DNA from: Sandarakinorhabdus sp.
GTDB taxonomy: Bacteria > Pseudomonadota > Alphaproteobacteria > Sphingomonadales > Sphingomonadaceae
Assembly: GCA_025458465.1 (NCBI GenBank)
Contig: JALOSK010000215.1
Span: 1 to 5,062 of the forward strand
DNA: 5,062 nt
Direction: 5' to 3'
The notes below the pieces were generated by a model. The model did no database searches. It was not told the DNA's origin and saw only the letters and a program-made list of their open reading frames with translations. Below are positions 1 to 5,062 of the stretch, one piece after another. Within the stretch, counting starts at the first letter, position 1; each line of letters begins with the position of its first letter. Both the position numbers and the translations under genes were made by a program.

Positions 1-720
1 CAGCAGCGGCAGCAGCAGCGCCAATGCCGCCGTCCGCAGCGTGAGCGCACGGCGATCCATCAGCCGCCGCGCTGCGATCAGGCCCATATCGAGCAGGAAC
101 AGGCACAACATGCCGCGAAACAGCGTGTCGTACACGGGCGCAATCGGCGCAAGGCCCGGCTTGCCGGCCACCAGCCCGATCAGGAAGCTGCCCAGCAGCA
201 GCACCACTGATCCATTCAGGAAGGTTTCATGCAGCAGCCCGCCGCGCGGCGCCAGCGTGTCGTCGGTGCGGGCGCGGGCCAGCAACAGCCCGGTGATGAT
301 CGCCGGCGTTTCCATCACCGCCAGCACCGCCACCATGAAGCCAGCGGGCGCCATGCCGGCGGCGTGGCGCAGGATCTCGCTGCCGGTGGCGAAGGTGACG
401 ACGCTGACCGAACCATAGTGCGCCGCCACGGCCGCGGCATTGGTGCGATCCAGCTTGCCGGCGGTGCGCAGCAGCCAGAAGGCCGGCAGCGGCAGCAGGA
501 AGCTAAGCGCAAGGCCGGCGCCGCCCGCCAACAGGATATCGTGGGTGAAGCCGGTTTCGGCCACCTCCCCGCCACCGCGCAGGCCGATGGCCATCATCAG
601 GTAGAGCGAAATGCCCTTCGCCACGGCTTCTGGCACCGCCAGGTCGGACCGCGCAAACGCCGCCAGCGCGCCGAGCAGGAAGAACAGCACCACCGGCTGG
701 AAGAGGGCTTCAATGGCCAA
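1..720 (-). CDS. SbtA-like sodium-dependent bicarbonate permease (partial, C-terminus beyond window)
   Basis: The frame is open for 240 codons from a TTG at 720 down to base 1 with no stop, so the 3' end lies outside the window. The protein is strongly hydrophobic with several membrane spans: about residues 9-22, 37-47, 61-83, 104-114, 126-145, 173-185, 200-217. Family-like motifs are RSDLAVPEAVAKGISLYLMM (24-43), HYGSVSVVTF (101-110), VMETPAIITGLLLAR (135-149) and LFLLDMGLIAARRL (207-220). These match the Sbt_1 (DUF897) family, whose cyanobacterial member SbtA is a high-affinity bicarbonate/sodium symporter in the inner membrane; family members are usually about 320-370 residues. TTG is chosen because no ATG or GTG precedes it in frame after hemA and the N-terminus then fits the family; no good ribosome site is visible. 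Substrate is inferred from family. It follows hemA by 79 bases, with a terminator between. Confidence 0.85.
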   Translation of the reverse strand, partial: MAIEALFQPVVLFFLLGALAAFARSDLAVPEAVAKGISLYLMMAIGLRGGGEVAETGFTHDILLAGGAGLALSFLLPLPAFWLLRTAGKLDRTNAAAVAAHYGSVSVVTFATGSEILRHAAGMAPAGFMVAVLAVMETPAIITGLLLARARTDDTLAPRGGLLHETFLNGSVVLLLGSFLIGLVAGKPGLAPIAPVYDTLFRGMLCLFLLDMGLIAARRLMDRRALTLRTAALALLLPLL

Positions 721-741
721 GGCAGAGCTCGCGGCGGCTGC

Positions 742-775
742 AAAGGAAAGGCCCGGCGGTGGATGCCGCCGGGCC
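742..775 (-). terminator. Intrinsic terminator downstream of hemA
   Basis: On the minus strand a perfect 10-base-pair stem, GGCCCGGCGG with CCGCCGGGCC (750-775), encloses a 6-base loop and is followed by TTTCCTTT (749-742). Three A-T pairs can extend the stem. It starts 24 bases after the hemA stop, as expected for the end of the puh-acsF-hemA transcript. The plus strand also shows TTTTC after the stem (776-780), so the hairpin could stop transcription from the left as well, though no converging gene is seen. The T tract is interrupted by two C residues, so some readthrough into the permease gene is plausible. Confidence 0.8.
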
Positions 776-799
776 TTTTCCGATTTCTTGCCGACCAGA

Positions 800-2041
800 T
801 CAGGCCGCCGCTTCCACCCGGTGCAGGGCGCACTGGCCCCAGATGTCCGAAAGGGCCTTCACCAGGCGATCGATATCGTCGTCGCTGTGAACCGGGCCAG
901 GCGTGATGCGCAGGCGCTCGGTGCCTACGGGCACCGTGGGATAATTGATCGGCTGCACATAGATGCCGTGATGTTCCATCAGCCAATCGCTGATCATCTT
1001 GGCCTTCTTGGCATCGCCCACCATCACCGGGATGATGTGGCTGACCGGAATGATGTGGCTGGGGTTTTCCATCTGCGGAATGCCCATGGAGCGCAGCGCG
1101 GCGCGCACCTTCTGCACGCGCTCGTGCTGGCGCTTGCGTTCAAACGGGCTGTCCTTCAGGTGCCGGACCGAGGCGAGCGCGCCGGCCGCAATGGCTGGCG
1201 GCAACGCCGTCGAGAAGATGAAGCCCGACGCAAAGCTGCGGACAAAATCGCACAGCGCCCTGGAACCGGTGATGTAGCCGCCCACAACCCCGAAGGCCTT
1301 GGCCAACGTGCCTTCGATCACGGTCAGCCGGTGCATCAGGCCTTCGCGCTCGGCGACGCCGCCGCCGCGCGGGCCATACATGCCCACGGCGTGCACTTCG
1401 TCGATGTAGGTCATGGCGCCGTGCTTGTCGGCCACGTCGCAGATTTCCTTGATGGGGGCGATGTCGCCATCCATCGAATAGACGCTCTCGAACGCGATCA
1501 GCTTCGGCACGTCCGGGCCATATTGGCTCAGCAGGCGGTCGAGGTCTTCAACGTCGTTGTGCTTGAACACGTGGCACTTGGCGCGGCTGTGGCGAATGCC
1601 CTCGATCATGGAGGCATGGTTCAGCGCATCGGAAAACACCACACAGCCGGGGATCTTGGTGGCCAGCGTCGAAAGCGCCGCCCAGTTCGACATGTAACCG
1701 GAGTTGAACAGCAGCGCAGCTTCCTTGCCGTGCAGATCGGCCAGCTCTTCTTCCAGCAGGCGGTGCACATGCATGGTGCCGGAAATGTTGCGGGTGCCGC
1801 CGGCGCCGGCGCCAGAGCGGTCCAGCTCTTCGTGCATGGCGTCGAGCACGTCCGGGTGCTGGCCCATGCCCAGATAATCGTTGGAACACCACACCGTCAC
1901 GTCCTGCGTGGTGCCATCGGGACGATAGCGCGTGGCGTGCGGATAGTCGCCCCGGCGACGCTGAAGCTCGGCGAAAACACGATAGTTTCCGCGCTCCTTC
2001 AGCCCATCGAGGGCAGCCTGGAAATGGGCTTCAAAATCCAT
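800..2041 (-). CDS. hemA: 5-aminolevulinate synthase (PLP-dependent, Shemin pathway)
   Basis: HemA condenses glycine and succinyl-CoA to 5-aminolevulinate, the first committed step to heme and bacteriochlorophyll, in the cytoplasm. The 413-residue protein is a full-length alpha-oxoamine synthase. Visible motifs are [10 protein letters not shown] (51-60), [12 protein letters not shown] (77-88), H142, YIDEVHAVG (212-220; D214 and H217 contact the PLP ring) and [14 protein letters not shown] (243-256), where K248 is the Schiff-base lysine. The C-terminal domain has [10 protein letters not shown] and [10 protein letters not shown] (374-383). ATG at 2041 is preceded by GGGAG at 7-base spacing. It lies 20 bases after puhE and ends 24 bases before a terminator, so it is the last gene of the operon; the placement suggests its product feeds bacteriochlorophyll synthesis. 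Odd point: residues 328-339 read [12 protein letters not shown], a tandem duplication of a stretch that occurs once in the enzymes I know (about 407 residues). No frameshift is seen. Confidence 0.97.
   Translation of the reverse strand: MDFEAHFQAALDGLKERGNYRVFAELQRRRGDYPHATRYRPDGTTQDVTVWCSNDYLGMGQHPDVLDAMHEELDRSGAGAGGTRNISGTMHVHRLLEEELADLHGKEAALLFNSGYMSNWAALSTLATKIPGCVVFSDALNHASMIEGIRHSRAKCHVFKHNDVEDLDRLLSQYGPDVPKLIAFESVYSMDGDIAPIKEICDVADKHGAMTYIDEVHAVGMYGPRGGGVAEREGLMHRLTVIEGTLAKAFGVVGGYITGSRALCDFVRSFASGFIFSTALPPAIAAGALASVRHLKDSPFERKRQHERVQKVRAALRSMGIPQMENPSHIIPVSHIIPVMVGDAKKAKMISDWLMEHHGIYVQPINYPTVPVGTERLRITPGPVHSDDDIDRLVKALSDIWGQCALHRVEAAA
1026..1061. repeat. 18-base tandem duplication inside hemA
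   Basis: Two adjacent 18-base units, 1026-1043 (accgggatgatgtggctg) and 1044-1061 (accggaatgatgtggctg), differ at one base. In the hemA frame they give Ser-His-Ile-Ile-Pro-Val twice (residues 328-333 and 334-339); the codon-level differences (ATT/ATC and GTC/GTG) are silent. The reading frame is kept. Confidence 0.95.
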
Positions 2042-2048
2042 TCATCAT

Positions 2049-2053
2049 CTCCC
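2049..2053 (-). promoter_or_regulatory. Ribosome binding site of hemA
   Basis: GGGAG on the minus strand lies 7 bases before the ATG at 2041. The overlapping ATGATGAATG run offers ATGs in other frames, but only the one at 2041 opens the ALA synthase frame, and it has the best spacing. Confidence 0.75.
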
Positions 2054-2061
2054 GCCGCAGT

Positions 2062-2910
2062 TCATTGCACGGCGTTTTGTCGCACCGCAAGCGGATTCTG
2101 GTCGGCCTGGGCCGGCAGATTCGCGGTGTCCGTTTGACCCTGTTGGACGCGATTTCGATATTGTTCGGGCATCGCCCAGCGGAACATGGCGGTATCCTGC
2201 CATGGCACCACCAGGAAGCCATGTTCGATGAAGGCCAGCGCCACCAGCGCGAAGGCCAGCGCATAACCGGTGGCAATGCCGCCCCGGCTCGAAAGCGCCA
2301 TGTCTGCCAGCCACGCCGCCAGCACCGCGATGCCGGAGACCGACAGGACGAAGAACCAGCGCGGCGGCGCGATCCGGAAATAGCTTGCCAGATAACGCAT
2401 GTGATCCGGCATCATTTCGGTGGACAGGTGCGGCACGCCGGCAAAGATGTTGAACTTGGCCGAAAGCCGCATCACGAACAGCAGCAGGAAGGTAAGCGTG
2501 GCAGTCTGGTTGGCCTTGCCCCAGGTGGCGGCCATCATCACGGCCAGGCAGGCGAACATCGCCACTTCGTGATAGATCAACGTTGAGGCTGCCAGCTTGA
2601 AGCGCCGCCAGCCGCGCGCATCGGGCGGGCAGGGATTGCGGTTTGGCCCGGTGACAAAGCCCATCAGGAACGACAGTTCGTGCCAGCCCCACAGCACCAG
2701 TGCGCAGGCAAAGGCGACATAGGCCGCCCACGGGCTGGTTTCCTCGGCAGTGGCGATGATGCCGCCCATGGCAAAGCCCGATGCCACGGTGGCGAGCGTG
2801 ATGCTCACCGGCCAGGTGTGGCTGGGCAGCTTGTCGAGCCACAGCACGAAGCCGGTGGCGACAAACCACAGCACGGTGGCGAACAGCAAAGGCAGCCAGA
2901 AATCGGTCAC
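2062..2910 (-). CDS. puhE: Photosynthetic complex assembly protein PuhE (DUF3623)
   Basis: PuhE is an inner-membrane protein of photosynthesis gene clusters, implicated in purple bacteria in reaction centre/LH1 assembly and bacteriochlorophyll supply; its biochemical activity is not established. The 282-residue product is of usual family length. About seven hydrophobic spans are visible, roughly 4-24, 33-54, 60-84, 107-128, 134-150, 184-205 and 212-234. Conserved-looking loops are WGWHELSFLMGFVTGP (74-89), AKFNIFAGVPHL (151-162) followed by PDHMRYLASYF (168-178), and EHGFLVVP (229-236). After about residue 250 the tail is hydrophilic and rich in Gln and Asn. The start is GTG at 2910, 16 bases after the acsF stop, with only a weak ACGG ribosome site; the N-terminal MTDFWLPLLF suits the family. 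It is probably translated on the same message as acsF and hemA. Confidence 0.93.
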   Translation of the reverse strand: MTDFWLPLLFATVLWFVATGFVLWLDKLPSHTWPVSITLATVASGFAMGGIIATAEETSPWAAYVAFACALVLWGWHELSFLMGFVTGPNRNPCPPDARGWRRFKLAASTLIYHEVAMFACLAVMMAATWGKANQTATLTFLLLFVMRLSAKFNIFAGVPHLSTEMMPDHMRYLASYFRIAPPRWFFVLSVSGIAVLAAWLADMALSSRGGIATGYALAFALVALAFIEHGFLVVPWQDTAMFRWAMPEQYRNRVQQGQTDTANLPAQADQNPLAVRQNAVQ

Positions 2911-2926
2911 GGCGCGAACCGTCGCC

Positions 2927-4006
2927 TTACCAGACCGGCGCCATGCGCACGTTCGGGGTCACCTCCATCTTGTCCACCGGGTGGAAATAGAGGCGCGCGA
3001 ACGTCAGGCCGGCCTTCAACGACAGGCCGACGCGCTTCAACTTGCCGATCACGCCGCCCTGTGCAGTGGCGGCGTCGATGGCATCGCTGGTTTCCCGCAT
3101 GGTTTCCAGCAGCGCACGATAGGTTGGCGCATCGGTTTGCAGGCCGATCGGGAACACCTGACGCGTGATGTCGGTGGTGATGCGGAACACCCGGAAGCCG
3201 AAGTCCGTCGGGTTGATGCCGAAGGCGTTGTACAGCGCCGGGCGCTTGTGATCGCGCACATACATGGTGGCATAGACCGCGTTCAGGAAGAAGCGGATCC
3301 ACAGCACGTTGAGGCCCGAAGTGAGCCTGGGATCGGAGCGCATCAGCAGCGCGAACGCTTCACCGTGGCGATACTCGTCGTTGCACCATTCCTGGAACCA
3401 CTTGAAGATCGGATGAAAGCGCTTCTCGGGGTGCTTCTCGAGGTGGCGGTGGATGGTGATGTAGCGGGCGTAGCCGATCTTTTCCGACAGATAGGTGGCG
3501 TAGAAAATGAACTTCGGCCGGAAATAGGTGTATTTCTTGGTCTTGGTCAGGAAGCCCAGATCGATTCCGATGCCGGCGTCCTTCAGGCTGTCGTTGATGA
3601 AGCCGGCGTGGCGGCTTTCGTCGCGGGCCATCAGCTTGAACAGCGCCTTGGAATCCGGATTCTTCATCCGCTTGGTGATTTCAGCATAAAGGATGCAGCC
3701 GGAAAACTCCGACGTCATCGACGACACCAGGAAATCGATGAACTCCGGCTTCAGTTCCGGATCCATGGCAGCGATCACGCCATCGAATTCCGGCGTGCGC
3801 TTGAAATGCTTCTTGTTGGGATCGGCCTGCATCTCGGCAATGAGGCTGTCCCACTCGGCGCGCACGCGAGACACGTCGATGCGGTCCATCGCGGCATAGT
3901 CGGTGGTGTAGAAGCGCGGGGACAGCACGGTCTCCTGCCGGGCGATGGCCAGCGCGTCTTCCCTGGTGATTTCGGCGCCCGGCTGAATGGGGGTCACGGC
4001 GTTCAT
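2927..4006 (-). CDS. acsF: Mg-protoporphyrin IX monomethyl ester (oxidative) cyclase, aerobic
   Basis: AcsF is the oxygen-dependent di-iron enzyme that forms the isocyclic ring E, turning Mg-protoporphyrin IX monomethyl ester into divinyl protochlorophyllide. The 359-residue product has the usual length. Iron-site motifs are visible: [12 protein letters not shown] (99-110; E100), RDESRHAGF (128-136; E130 and H133) and [13 protein letters not shown] (209-221; E211 and H214). The blocks LSPRFYTTD (28-36), [10 protein letters not shown] (157-166), [19 protein letters not shown] (172-190) and [12 protein letters not shown] (197-208) are typical of the family. I chose ATG at 4006 over the adjoining GTG at 4009: GGAG at 4015-4018 is 8 bases from the ATG, and the ATG overlaps the preceding stop as TGATG, which implies translational coupling. 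Its presence points to bacteriochlorophyll synthesis in oxygen; nothing can be said about the anaerobic BchE from this window. Confidence 0.96.
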   Translation of the reverse strand: MNAVTPIQPGAEITREDALAIARQETVLSPRFYTTDYAAMDRIDVSRVRAEWDSLIAEMQADPNKKHFKRTPEFDGVIAAMDPELKPEFIDFLVSSMTSEFSGCILYAEITKRMKNPDSKALFKLMARDESRHAGFINDSLKDAGIGIDLGFLTKTKKYTYFRPKFIFYATYLSEKIGYARYITIHRHLEKHPEKRFHPIFKWFQEWCNDEYRHGEAFALLMRSDPRLTSGLNVLWIRFFLNAVYATMYVRDHKRPALYNAFGINPTDFGFRVFRITTDITRQVFPIGLQTDAPTYRALLETMRETSDAIDAATAQGGVIGKLKRVGLSLKAGLTFARLYFHPVDKMEVTPNVRMAPVW

Positions 4007-4299
4007 CACGGCTTCTCCGAGCTGAAGGTGATTTCGTAGAGTTCGGTCAATTCAAGCTGCGCACGCCACTTGGTCCACAGGCGCTCCCATGGTGTGGCCT
4101 TCCACACGGTCACCGGGCGGCGCAGCGTGAGCTTTTCGCCAAAGGGCAGCTGCACGGCGTCGCCATGCACCTTCACCTGGTCGCCCGGGCCCAGCTCGAT
4201 ATCGCCATCCAGTTCGACATGCGCGTGCAGATTGTCGAACGTGTGCTCCACCTCGATGGTGCAGCTGGTGTCGAAGCGGTCGCGAGAGAAGAGGCCCAT
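4006..4299 (-). CDS. Conserved photosynthesis-cluster small protein of unknown function (97 aa)
   Basis: I do not recognise a named family with a known role. The 97-residue protein begins [19 protein letters not shown] and has no membrane span or signal peptide, so it is probably soluble and cytoplasmic. Residues 10-45 alternate in a beta-strand manner and are acidic and His-bearing ([19 protein letters not shown], then [11 protein letters not shown]). Residues 52-75 contain [20 protein letters not shown]. The C-terminal part, with three Trp (66, 71, 76), looks helical and amphipathic. GGGGGAG lies 7 bases before the ATG at 4299. The start overlaps the puhC stop and its stop overlaps the acsF start, both as TGATG. 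From memory, a hypothetical gene of this size commonly sits between puhC and acsF in alphaproteobacterial clusters. A longer frame reaching 4503 only overlaps puhC out of frame. A role with AcsF or PuhC is inference from position alone. Confidence 0.85.
   Translation of the reverse strand: MGLFSRDRFDTSCTIEVEHTFDNLHAHVELDGDIELGPGDQVKVHGDAVQLPFGEKLTLRRPVTVWKATPWERLWTKWRAQLELTELYEITFSSEKP
4015..4018 (-). promoter_or_regulatory. Ribosome binding site of acsF
   Basis: GGAG on the minus strand sits within the last codons of the 97-aa gene, 8 bases before ATG 4006 and 5 bases before GTG 4009. The spacing and the TGATG overlap favour the ATG, though GTG remains possible. Confidence 0.65.
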
Positions 4300-4859
4300 C
4301 AGCCGGCTCCCCCGAAGAAGGGCGCGGTGGTGGCGGCTTCCGGCGCTGCAGCCACGATGGGCTGCTCCGGCGTGCCGGGCCCGCCCGGCTGATAGGGCAC
4401 CAGCAACTGCGCAAAGGCGGCACGGTTGGTCTGGCCAAAGCTGCCCAGCTCGATGATGCGGCCGGTTTCGCCATCCCTCAACGTCAGGGCACCATCGGCC
4501 CACTGGGTCACGGTCACAGCCCCGCTGCGTTCATCCACCTCGTTCAGGCGGCGCTCGCGCATCAGACCCCGCATCACGCCGCGGATGAATCCGGTGTTGC
4601 TGCCAGCCGGAAACACGAAGGCCAGCCGATCGGTTGCCACGTCGGTGACCAACAGGGCACCGTCTTCCCGATCTTCAAAGCGAAACTCCCGGGTGGCCAC
4701 CACGGCCACCTGGCGGCGCTCACGCGATTGCGGCGCGGTTTCCGGTGCGGGCAGCAGGCCGGCGCGAATGCTGCCAACAGTGATGATCGACATGGTGATC
4801 AGCGCACCTGCCGCAAACAGGGCCGATTTCGGGAAGCGCTCGTTGGTGAAGCCGCTCAT
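4299..4859 (-). CDS. puhC: Photosynthetic complex assembly protein PuhC
   Basis: PuhC is a membrane protein needed for normal reaction centre/LH1 accumulation in purple bacteria; it is an assembly factor, not an enzyme. The 186-residue product has a short cytoplasmic N-terminus (MSGFTNERFPK), one transmembrane helix at about 12-35, and a domain predicted to lie in the periplasm. That domain contains REFRFEDREDGALLVTDVAT (58-77), GSNTGFIRGVMRGLMRERR (86-104) and GALTLRDGETGRIIELGSFG (123-142), with FIRGVMRGLMRER a recognisable PuhC element. The last 20 or so residues are Pro/Ala/Gly-rich; the Rhodobacter capsulatus protein is shorter (about 162), so this tail may account for the difference. 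ATG at 4859 overlaps the puhB stop as ATGA, arguing for coupling; only a weak AGG is visible upstream. An upstream in-frame start near 5030 is rejected because the extension overlaps puhB and is not protein-like. Confidence 0.92.
   Translation of the reverse strand: MSGFTNERFPKSALFAAGALITMSIITVGSIRAGLLPAPETAPQSRERRQVAVVATREFRFEDREDGALLVTDVATDRLAFVFPAGSNTGFIRGVMRGLMRERRLNEVDERSGAVTVTQWADGALTLRDGETGRIIELGSFGQTNRAAFAQLLVPYQPGGPGTPEQPIVAAAPEAATTAPFFGGAG
4307..4313 (-). promoter_or_regulatory. Ribosome binding site of the 97-aa gene
   Basis: GGGGGAG on the minus strand, inside the end of puhC and 7 bases before the ATG at 4299. It decides the start of the 97-aa protein against the longer in-frame extension to 4503. 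Confidence 0.7.
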
Positions 4860-5062
4860 GCTGCGGCGCCTACCATGGCTGGCGCTTCGGCGGCATCCGC
4901 AGAAGCCGCAGTGGCGCGTGCCGGATCGGCCTTGGCAAGTGCATCGGCCAGCATCGGCACAAAAGCCTCTGGCACGGCGCGCAGCATCGGTTGCGGCGAA
5001 CCGAACTTCCATGGGCGCACGTGCGGCCACATCTGCAGATAGGCCAGCGGGAAACGCACGGT
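4856..5062 (-). CDS. puhB: Photosynthetic complex assembly protein PuhB (partial, C-terminal 68 residues)
   Basis: Only the 3' end lies in the window; the frame is open to the right edge. The visible part begins TVRFPLAYLQMWPHVRPWKF and continues GSPQPMLRAVPEAFVPMLADALAKA. The LQMWPHxRPW block followed by PQPMLRAVP is the characteristic C-terminal end of PuhB, a membrane protein that helps assemble the reaction centre in Rhodobacter. The final 25 or so residues are nearly all Ala with Pro, Asp and Glu, a low-complexity tail. The stop TGA overlaps the puhC start as ATGA. GTG at 5059 is an internal Val codon, not a start. puhA would be expected upstream, outside the window. Confidence 0.88.
   Translation of the reverse strand, partial: TVRFPLAYLQMWPHVRPWKFGSPQPMLRAVPEAFVPMLADALAKADPARATAASADAAEAPAMVGAAA

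Noticed and set aside
1..30. cagcag-type repeat at the left edge
   Set aside because: It encodes Leu-rich membrane sequence of the permease on the minus strand; codon bias explains it without a true repeat element.
229..906. 225-codon plus-strand open frame rich in Arg, Gln and Gly
   Set aside because: It is antisense to the permease and the end of hemA, runs through the terminator, and has shadow-like composition.
611..2137. 508-codon open frame on the plus strand, antisense to hemA and the permease start
   Set aside because: It crosses the terminator hairpin and lies opposite two genes with clear family motifs. The His/Ala/Arg-rich translation matches no family I know and is typical of antisense shadows in GC-rich DNA.
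2045..2869. 274-codon minus-strand frame overlapping puhE in another frame
   Set aside because: The puhE frame gives coherent membrane spans and DUF3623-like motifs; this one gives Arg/Gly/His-rich sequence.
2750..4039. 429-codon open frame on the plus strand, antisense to acsF and part of puhE
   Set aside because: The opposite strand encodes a full AcsF with its di-iron motifs; this frame exists because of high GC at third codon positions and shows no recognisable domain.
4300..4503. N-terminal extension of the 97-aa protein to 4503
   Set aside because: The extension lies wholly within puhC out of frame, while a strong GGGGGAG site marks ATG 4299.
4860..5030. N-terminal extension of PuhC to 5030
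   Set aside because: It overlaps the PuhB C-terminus in a different frame and has Arg/Cys-rich shadow composition; the ATG at 4859 puts the transmembrane helix right after a short N-terminus as in PuhC proteins.
1..5062. CRISPR arrays, tRNA or rRNA genes, insertion sequences, PpsR/CrtJ-type (TGT-N12-ACA) promoter sites
   Set aside because: None found by eye. The window is almost wholly coding within one operon, and no spaced direct repeats, transposase frames or convincing promoter sites are visible.

Overview
The window is a GC-rich piece of a proteobacterial photosynthesis gene cluster, with every supported gene on the minus strand. Read in the direction of transcription (right to left) the order is puhB (3' part only), puhC, a 97-codon unnamed gene, acsF, puhE, hemA, an intrinsic terminator, and then the 5' part of an SbtA-type bicarbonate/sodium symporter gene that runs off the left edge. 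The puhB-puhC-orf-acsF-puhE-hemA order is the one I know from the puh arm of alphaproteobacterial clusters, including aerobic anoxygenic phototrophs such as sphingomonads. An alphaproteobacterium making bacteriochlorophyll with the oxygen-requiring cyclase AcsF is therefore the best reading. The order (Sphingomonadales or otherwise) cannot be fixed from this sequence alone.

Layout: 4856-5062 is the C-terminus of PuhB. 4299-4859 is PuhC, a single-span membrane protein. 4006-4299 is a small soluble-looking protein of unknown function. 2927-4006 is AcsF, the di-iron Mg-protoporphyrin IX monomethyl ester cyclase. 2062-2910 is PuhE, a multi-span membrane assembly protein. 800-2041 is HemA (5-aminolevulinate synthase). 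A GC-rich hairpin with a T-rich tail lies at 742-775. 1-720 is the N-terminal 240 residues of the SbtA-like permease. There is no gene-free stretch longer than about 80 bases.

The genes form one tightly packed operon. puhB/puhC overlap by ATGA, puhC/orf97 and orf97/acsF by TGATG, and the later gaps are only 16 and 20 bases. HemA supplies 5-aminolevulinate at the head of the tetrapyrrole pathway and AcsF closes the isocyclic ring of bacteriochlorophyll. PuhB, PuhC and PuhE help assemble the reaction centre and LH1 complex. The bicarbonate permease after the terminator is not part of the classical cluster and may link light-driven energy to inorganic carbon uptake.

The two most notable points are a near-perfect 18-base tandem duplication inside hemA, which repeats Ser-His-Ile-Ile-Pro-Val in the enzyme, and the SbtA-like gene placed directly behind the puh-acsF-hemA operon.
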